Shown here: piece after piece, positions 58,162 to 64,000 of the stretch
Numbering within the stretch: the stretch's first letter is position 1
How the letters are laid out: each line of letters starts with the position of its first letter
Assembly (NCBI GenBank): GCA_019056595.1
Contig: CP036163.1
Location: 744,001 to 808,000, forward strand
Length of the DNA stretch: 64,000 nucleotides
Source: Pectobacterium atrosepticum
GTDB lineage: Bacteria; Pseudomonadota; Gammaproteobacteria; Enterobacterales; Enterobacteriaceae
Direction of reading: 5' to 3'
The notes under the pieces: model-generated
Seen by the model: only the letters and a program-made list of their open reading frames with translations
Told to the model about the DNA's origin: nothing
The model's database searches: none
Made by a program: the position numbers and the translations under genes

Positions 58162-58206
58162 AAAAAAGCGGGAACAGCGCGACACCATGGGTGTTGCTGT
58201 CTCCCG
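58162..58206 (-). terminator. Rho-independent terminator of the guanidine-I riboswitch
   Basis: On the minus strand CGGGAGACAGC and GCTGTTCCCG pair, with an inner ACACC/GGTGT hairpin, followed by C and TTTTTT. The upstream arm includes the last bases of the conserved aptamer end (CCCGGGAGA), so ligand-stabilised aptamer folding and terminator formation are mutually exclusive. Confidence 0.85.
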
Positions 58207-58298
58207 GGCTTTTGTCCCGCCGTGTAACCTCAACTGGAGGTCGCCAGCTCTCGGACCAGACATCCATATTGCATGGATCGGAACCCTAGCCAGCTATT
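58200..58298 (-). ncRNA. Guanidine-I (ykkC) riboswitch aptamer
   Basis: On the minus strand the conserved ykkC segments appear in order: CTAGGGTTCCG (58279-58289), GGTCCGAGAG, then ACGGCGGGAC, and AAAGCCCGGGAGA (58200-58212). This class binds guanidinium and switches on guanidine-metabolism or export genes. Its 3' end overlaps the terminator at 58162-58206, the usual ON-switch layout, and it precedes an operon of guanidine-type genes. The 5' limit is approximate. Confidence 0.93.
58229..58242 (-). promoter_or_regulatory. Anti-Shine-Dalgarno-like segment in the riboswitch
   Basis: On the minus strand GACCTCCAGTTGAG, located between the GGTCCGAGAG and ACGGCGGGAC parts of the aptamer. It can form a local hairpin (ACCTC/GAGGT) or pair over 14 nt with the first gene's Shine-Dalgarno region. 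Confidence 0.6.
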
Positions 58299-58482
58299 CA
58301 GGTTGTTCAGCGCCCTATGTGGTGCTGTCCCGAAGAGATAAGAGCAAAATGCGTGCCAGCACCGCAAATGCCGGTACGGCTGGCGTTTATGCAGGGAAGA
58401 ACCCCGTTCTCGCGCCATCGCGGTGCAGCAGTACGATGAGTACGCCTCACGGCAGTGCAGAGATCGTCAGTTGGCACAGGAT

Positions 58483-58896
58483 TTAGTGTTTCGCATCGCT
58501 CGCCGCTATTTTTTCCAGCAGCGCACTGAACATGGCTTGTTCTTCAGAGGACAGCGCCTGAAGCATTCGCGCCTCTATCTGCTTTTCCTGATGCAGAAAA
58601 ACCTGCGTAAATGCGGCGCCCTTATCGGACAAACTGAGCCACACGCTGCGTCCATCATCCGGGTTATCAATCTTGCGGACATAATTACGTTTAACCAGCT
58701 CCGCCACCATTCGGGTGATCTGCGCCTTATCGCGTCCTACAGCTTTCGCCAGCGACTGAGGCGTAATCCGCCCTTCCATCGCGATGATCTTACATAGCCG
58801 AATGTGCACGACATCCAGACTTATATCGTGCGCTTTCATCTGTTCCTGCATCTGTGCCTTATAGCTTTCTAATAAGGAAAAAAGCGCTTTCATCAT
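58483..58896 (-). CDS. MarR-family transcriptional regulator
   Basis: A 137-residue winged-helix protein. The HTH is at about residues 40-70 (TPQSLAKAVGRDKAQITRMVAELVKRNYV), and the wing holds the Asp/Arg signature NPDDGRSVWLSLSDKG. Two ATGs (58896, 58893) are possible; no strong ribosome-binding site is seen. It is divergent from the DUF3861 gene. The gap between them contains two palindromes, 58903-58915 and 58928-58946, so autoregulation and control of the DUF3861 gene are likely. It lies just upstream of the guanidine riboswitch but on the same strand; whether they are linked is unknown. Confidence 0.88.
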   Translation of the reverse strand: MMKALFSLLESYKAQMQEQMKAHDISLDVVHIRLCKIIAMEGRITPQSLAKAVGRDKAQITRMVAELVKRNYVRKIDNPDDGRSVWLSLSDKGAAFTQVFLHQEKQIEARMLQALSSEEQAMFSALLEKIAASDAKH

Positions 58897-58902
58897 AATT
58901 TA

Positions 58903-58915
58903 TTGACTCAGTCAA
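58903..58915. promoter_or_regulatory. Palindromic operator candidate 1 (MarR/DUF3861 gap)
   Basis: TTGACTCAGTCAA, a perfect 13-bp palindrome centred on C, 7 bp upstream of the MarR start codon. MarR proteins typically bind such TTGAC-type palindromes. Confidence 0.55.
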
Positions 58916-58927
58916 CCAATGATCATA

Positions 58928-58946
58928 TAGTTGATTTTATCAACTA
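58928..58946. promoter_or_regulatory. Palindromic operator candidate 2 (MarR/DUF3861 gap)
   Basis: TAGTTGATTTTATCAACTA, with 8-bp arms TAGTTGAT/ATCAACTA around a TTT centre, 32 bp before the DUF3861 start. It shares the TTGA...TCAA half-sites with the palindrome at 58903. Confidence 0.6.
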
Positions 58947-58977
58947 TCCATCACGAGTTCAATTTACTGAGGCCACA

Positions 58978-59241
58978 ATGGGAAACATCTATCAGATTAC
59001 GGTGGAAGAAAAAGCCGAGCACCAACGCACGCTGTCGTTTGAATTCTCGCTTCACGACGACCTGTTCAAGCTACTGGAAAAAGTCGATGGCAAGATGGAC
59101 ATGACGCCGGAACAAACGCAGGCCTTTATGGTGGGATTGAAGCTGTTTGGAGAGGTGATGATGCAGCAAAGAAAACATCCGCTATTTAAGGAATTTTCTG
59201 CCCCGTTCAGAGCGTTCATGATGAACCTGAAGAAACAGTAA
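58978..59241 (+). CDS. DUF3861 family protein
   Basis: An 87-residue cytoplasmic protein matching DUF3861: GNIYQITVEEKAEHQ at the start, EFSLHDDLFKLLEKV and a helical C-terminus ending FRAFMMNLKKQ. ATG 58978 is preceded by GAGG; the upstream frame to 58903 runs through the operators. It is divergent from the MarR gene. Function unknown. Confidence 0.75.
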   Translation: MGNIYQITVEEKAEHQRTLSFEFSLHDDLFKLLEKVDGKMDMTPEQTQAFMVGLKLFGEVMMQQRKHPLFKEFSAPFRAFMMNLKKQ

Positions 59242-59283
59242 TCTGTACAGACACACCGAAATGCATCACAGTAGAAAATGATT

Positions 59284-59316
59284 CTCCCCACGCGGCACAA
59301 GCGCCCGCGCAGGGAG
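59284..59316 (-). terminator. Terminator-like hairpin after katG
   Basis: On the minus strand CTCCCTGCGCGG, loop GCGCTTGTG, CCGCGTGGGGAG, followed by AATCATTTTC; 11 bp beyond the katG stop. It also lies 42 bp after the DUF3861 stop, on the convergent side. Confidence 0.65.
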
Positions 59317-59326
59317 TGGTTACGTC

Positions 59327-61814
<2,488 letters not shown>

Positions 61815-62945
61815 CTACAGCGCAGGCGAACGGAGTATGAACTGGGTAATTTCGGCGCGTTTCCCTAATCGGATCGGAAAGCCGTTCCACAGACCTGCGC
61901 CATTGCTCACGTATAAATGCATGCCATCGACGTCATAGCTGCCTGAAACATAGCCTTCATTCGCTAACTGCGTCACCCAATGCATGCCTAGCACCTGTCC
62001 GCCGTGCGTATGGCCGGAAAGCTGTAAATCGGCTCCGGCACGCGCGTTCTCTTTCGCCCCCGTGGGTCGATGGCTCAGCAGAACGACGGCGCTGTCGGGC
62101 GATATACCCTCAAGCGCAGCACGAGTATCCGGCAGCAGTTGTTGAAAATCCGCAGCAGTGCGATCGGTGATACCCGCCAGTACAAACGCGGCATTATCAC
62201 GACTAATCGACACATGTTCATTGAGCAACATCCGTAAACCCAACGCATTCAACCGTTGCACCCATTGCGTATATTCCACGTAATACTCATGGTTGCCCAC
62301 GATGGCAAACACGCCGTGTGGCGCAGTCAGGTTACGCAGCGGCTCCATATCATCGTGACGGGCGCTGACGGTGCCATCGGCCAGATCGCCGGTAATCACT
62401 GTTAGATCGGGCTTAAGCGCATTAGTTTTTGCTACCACTGCTTCCATCCAAGGGCGCTGCAACAGACGGCTGGCATGTAAATCCGTTAGCTGCACCAGTC
62501 GGAAACCGTCCAGCGCTGGCGGCAGGTGTTTTAATTCAACCTCTACCGTGCGAACTTCAGGAACACGTACCGCTTCCCACACTCCAATAGCCGCCAGCCC
62601 CATCGCCACAGCGGCAATGCCGCCACGCAGCACCATGTTGTTCAGCAGAATATTTCCAGCTGACGGGGATAAAAAACGCACCACGACGCCGAGAAGATCG
62701 ACGGCCAACAGCAGGAATGCAGATATCAACAGCGCGCCGAAAGCCCATCCCAGCAGCATCAGGACGAATGCAGGCACTTCAGGCGATGCCATCGTGCCAA
62801 AAAAGGTGCGCGTAATTAGGTGATGCTGTGAAACCAGCAGCAGTAACACCGCCAGCATGCGCTTTACAGGCACCCCGACACGTAAGCGCCAGACCAGACG
62901 CCAGATAACATAGAGGGCAATGAGCCCAGTAATGACATGAAACAC
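61815..62945 (-). CDS. Membrane-anchored metallophosphoesterase (YkuE/YaeI-like)
   Basis: A 376-residue protein with four N-terminal transmembrane helices (about 1-140) and a calcineurin-like phosphoesterase domain: LTDLHAS (about 153-159), VITGDLADG, IVGNHEYYVEY, LLSHRP and QLSGHTHGGQ (about 329-338), the five metal-binding blocks. The start is a GTG at 62945, since no ATG with a good site is nearby; this is uncertain. Related proteins hydrolyse phospholipid or UDP-sugar lipids; the substrate here is unknown. Confidence 0.8.
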   Translation of the reverse strand: MFHVITGLIALYVIWRLVWRLRVGVPVKRMLAVLLLLVSQHHLITRTFFGTMASPEVPAFVLMLLGWAFGALLISAFLLLAVDLLGVVVRFLSPSAGNILLNNMVLRGGIAAVAMGLAAIGVWEAVRVPEVRTVEVELKHLPPALDGFRLVQLTDLHASRLLQRPWMEAVVAKTNALKPDLTVITGDLADGTVSARHDDMEPLRNLTAPHGVFAIVGNHEYYVEYTQWVQRLNALGLRMLLNEHVSISRDNAAFVLAGITDRTAADFQQLLPDTRAALEGISPDSAVVLLSHRPTGAKENARAGADLQLSGHTHGGQVLGMHWVTQLANEGYVSGSYDVDGMHLYVSNGAGLWNGFPIRLGKRAEITQFILRSPAL

Positions 62946-63207
62946 GGATGTTTTCTCTCTTTATCGGTGATATCGGTATATTGACGCGGACATTATTTCC
63001 CAAGGAAATGTTTATAGTGTCCACTAAGATCGTGTCAAGCCGTTTACCTCGCGGCTCACACATTGCGGATCAACGCAGTAGAGGTGTTGTGTTGCCAGAA
63101 GGGGCAGATTAACATGGCGCGATTCCCTGCTGTACACGTCACTGACCAGAGTGAAGCCTGCTAGCTGACGGCAGGTTGTGCATGATTTTGATTAACCAAG
63201 GACATTT

Positions 63208-63981
63208 ATGTTCGATTACACCGACTTTCCCGAACAACGGCAATCCAAAATCAGGCAGATCCTCAGCGAGGAAGGCAAAGTCGTCTGCACACAGCTCTCA
63301 CGCGAATTGAACGTATCCGAGCACACCATACGGCGCGATCTAAAAGAACTGGCACAATCTGGTGCCTGCAAACGCGTCTACGGTGGTGCAGTCAGCCTGC
63401 CGCCAGAAGCCATCGATTTTGCCAGCCGAGCAACCATCGACGCAGCCCAGAAAGATCGCATCGCTCAGGCCGTCATCCCACTGATAAAGCCCAACGGCTG
63501 CGTCTTCTTTGACACTGGCACAACCAATCTGGCAGTGGCGAAACAGATCCCGACGGGGCTGAAATTTACCGCAGTGTGTAATTCGCCGATTATCGCGGCG
63601 GAATTGATGCAACATCAGGATGTAGAAGTGATTGTTCTTGGTGGAAGGATCCAGAAGGAAGTCGGTGGCGCAATTGGGATCGATACGCTTAGGCAGTTGG
63701 AGAAGATGTATTTCGATCAATGCCTGCTGGGAGGCTGTGCCTTTGATGCTAATGAAGGCCTGACCGTTTTTGAATATGACGATGCGGAATTCAAAAAGTG
63801 CCTCGTAACCCGCAGCAGCGAAGTGATCGTGGCCCTCACTGCCAATAAAATCTCCGCTCTGGCGCGCTATCGCGTCGCTGAATGTGATGAGATCACCTCG
63901 CTGGTGACCGATGACGAAATCCCCCCTGCCTGCCAGAGCGTGTTAAGCGAAAAAAATCTGGATCTGATTATTGCCCGATAA
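63208..63981 (+). CDS. DeoR-family sugar-phosphate-responsive repressor
   Basis: A 257-residue regulator. The N-terminal HTH spans about residues 10-55 (RQSKIRQILSEEGKVVCTQLSRELNVSEHTIRRDLKELAQSGACKRVYGG), followed by the DeoRC sensor domain (about 75-235, DTGTTNLAVAKQIP, VCNSPIIAAELMQHQDVEVIVLGGRIQ). AAGGA precedes the ATG. It probably senses a phosphorylated sugar; the regulated genes lie beyond the window. Confidence 0.88.
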   Translation: MFDYTDFPEQRQSKIRQILSEEGKVVCTQLSRELNVSEHTIRRDLKELAQSGACKRVYGGAVSLPPEAIDFASRATIDAAQKDRIAQAVIPLIKPNGCVFFDTGTTNLAVAKQIPTGLKFTAVCNSPIIAAELMQHQDVEVIVLGGRIQKEVGGAIGIDTLRQLEKMYFDQCLLGGCAFDANEGLTVFEYDDAEFKKCLVTRSSEVIVALTANKISALARYRVAECDEITSLVTDDEIPPACQSVLSEKNLDLIIAR

Positions 63982-64000
63982 TACAACGGTAGCCCCAGCG

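Noticed and set aside
58330-58400. Imperfect inverted repeat GCCAGC...GCTGGC as terminator of the MarR gene
   Set aside because: The stem has bulges and only a weak T stretch; not strong enough to list as a feature.

Overview
The window looks like a chromosomal segment of a soft-rot enterobacterium, most likely Pectobacterium. This is inferred from E. coli-like backbone synteny (osmB-yciH-pyrF-lapB-lapA ... pgpB-ribA ... acnA; gstA-pdxY-tyrS-pdxH-mliC-anmK-slyB-slyA; gloA-rnt-grxD-mepH-ynhF-purR-cfa-ribE-mdtK-tRNA-Val), from two ERIC elements, and from plant-associated accessory operons. No phage, integrase, transposase or CRISPR array is visible.

Layout. Positions 1-9.0 kb are backbone: the 3' part of rnb, an aldo/keto reductase, cstA, araD, osmB, yciH, pyrF, lapB and lapA. 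Positions 9.0-19.2 kb hold an accessory pentose locus placed exactly between lapA and pgpB, which are neighbours in E. coli. It contains a SorC-family regulator facing an eight-gene minus-strand cluster: ribose-type ABC transporter (binding protein, DUF2291 lipoprotein, ATPase, permease), split transketolase, FGGY kinase and TIM-barrel isomerase. The enzyme set matches the D-apiose transketolase pathway (apiose to apulose, to apulose 4-phosphate, to DHAP plus xylulose 5-phosphate). Both leftward promoters carry a tandem pair of 16-bp palindromes spaced exactly 18 bp apart.

Positions 19.3-28.5 kb hold pgpB, ribA, a solitary OppA paralogue, a small HExxH protein followed by a lipoprotein (a possible orphan type VI effector/immunity pair), acnA and a DAACS-family symporter. 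Positions 28.5-45.4 kb are backbone again: gstA to slyA, then gloA to mdtK, including the 29-codon ynhF and one tRNA-Val(GAC). Positions 45.7-50.1 kb carry lactate permease plus lutABC for L-lactate oxidation.

Positions 50.2-58.3 kb are a leftward guanidine operon: guanidine-I (ykkC) riboswitch, NitT/TauT-type ABC transporter, two DUF1989 proteins (probable carboxyguanidine deiminase subunits) and a 1200-residue biotin-dependent urea/guanidine carboxylase. The riboswitch 3' end overlaps a Rho-independent terminator, and a segment of the leader is perfectly complementary over 14 nt to the first gene's Shine-Dalgarno region. No allophanate hydrolase lies beside the operon. Positions 58.5-64 kb hold a MarR regulator divergent from a DUF3861 gene with palindromic sites between them, katG, a membrane-anchored metallophosphoesterase and a DeoR-family regulator.

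All family names come from reading the translations and from memory of the families; no database search was run.
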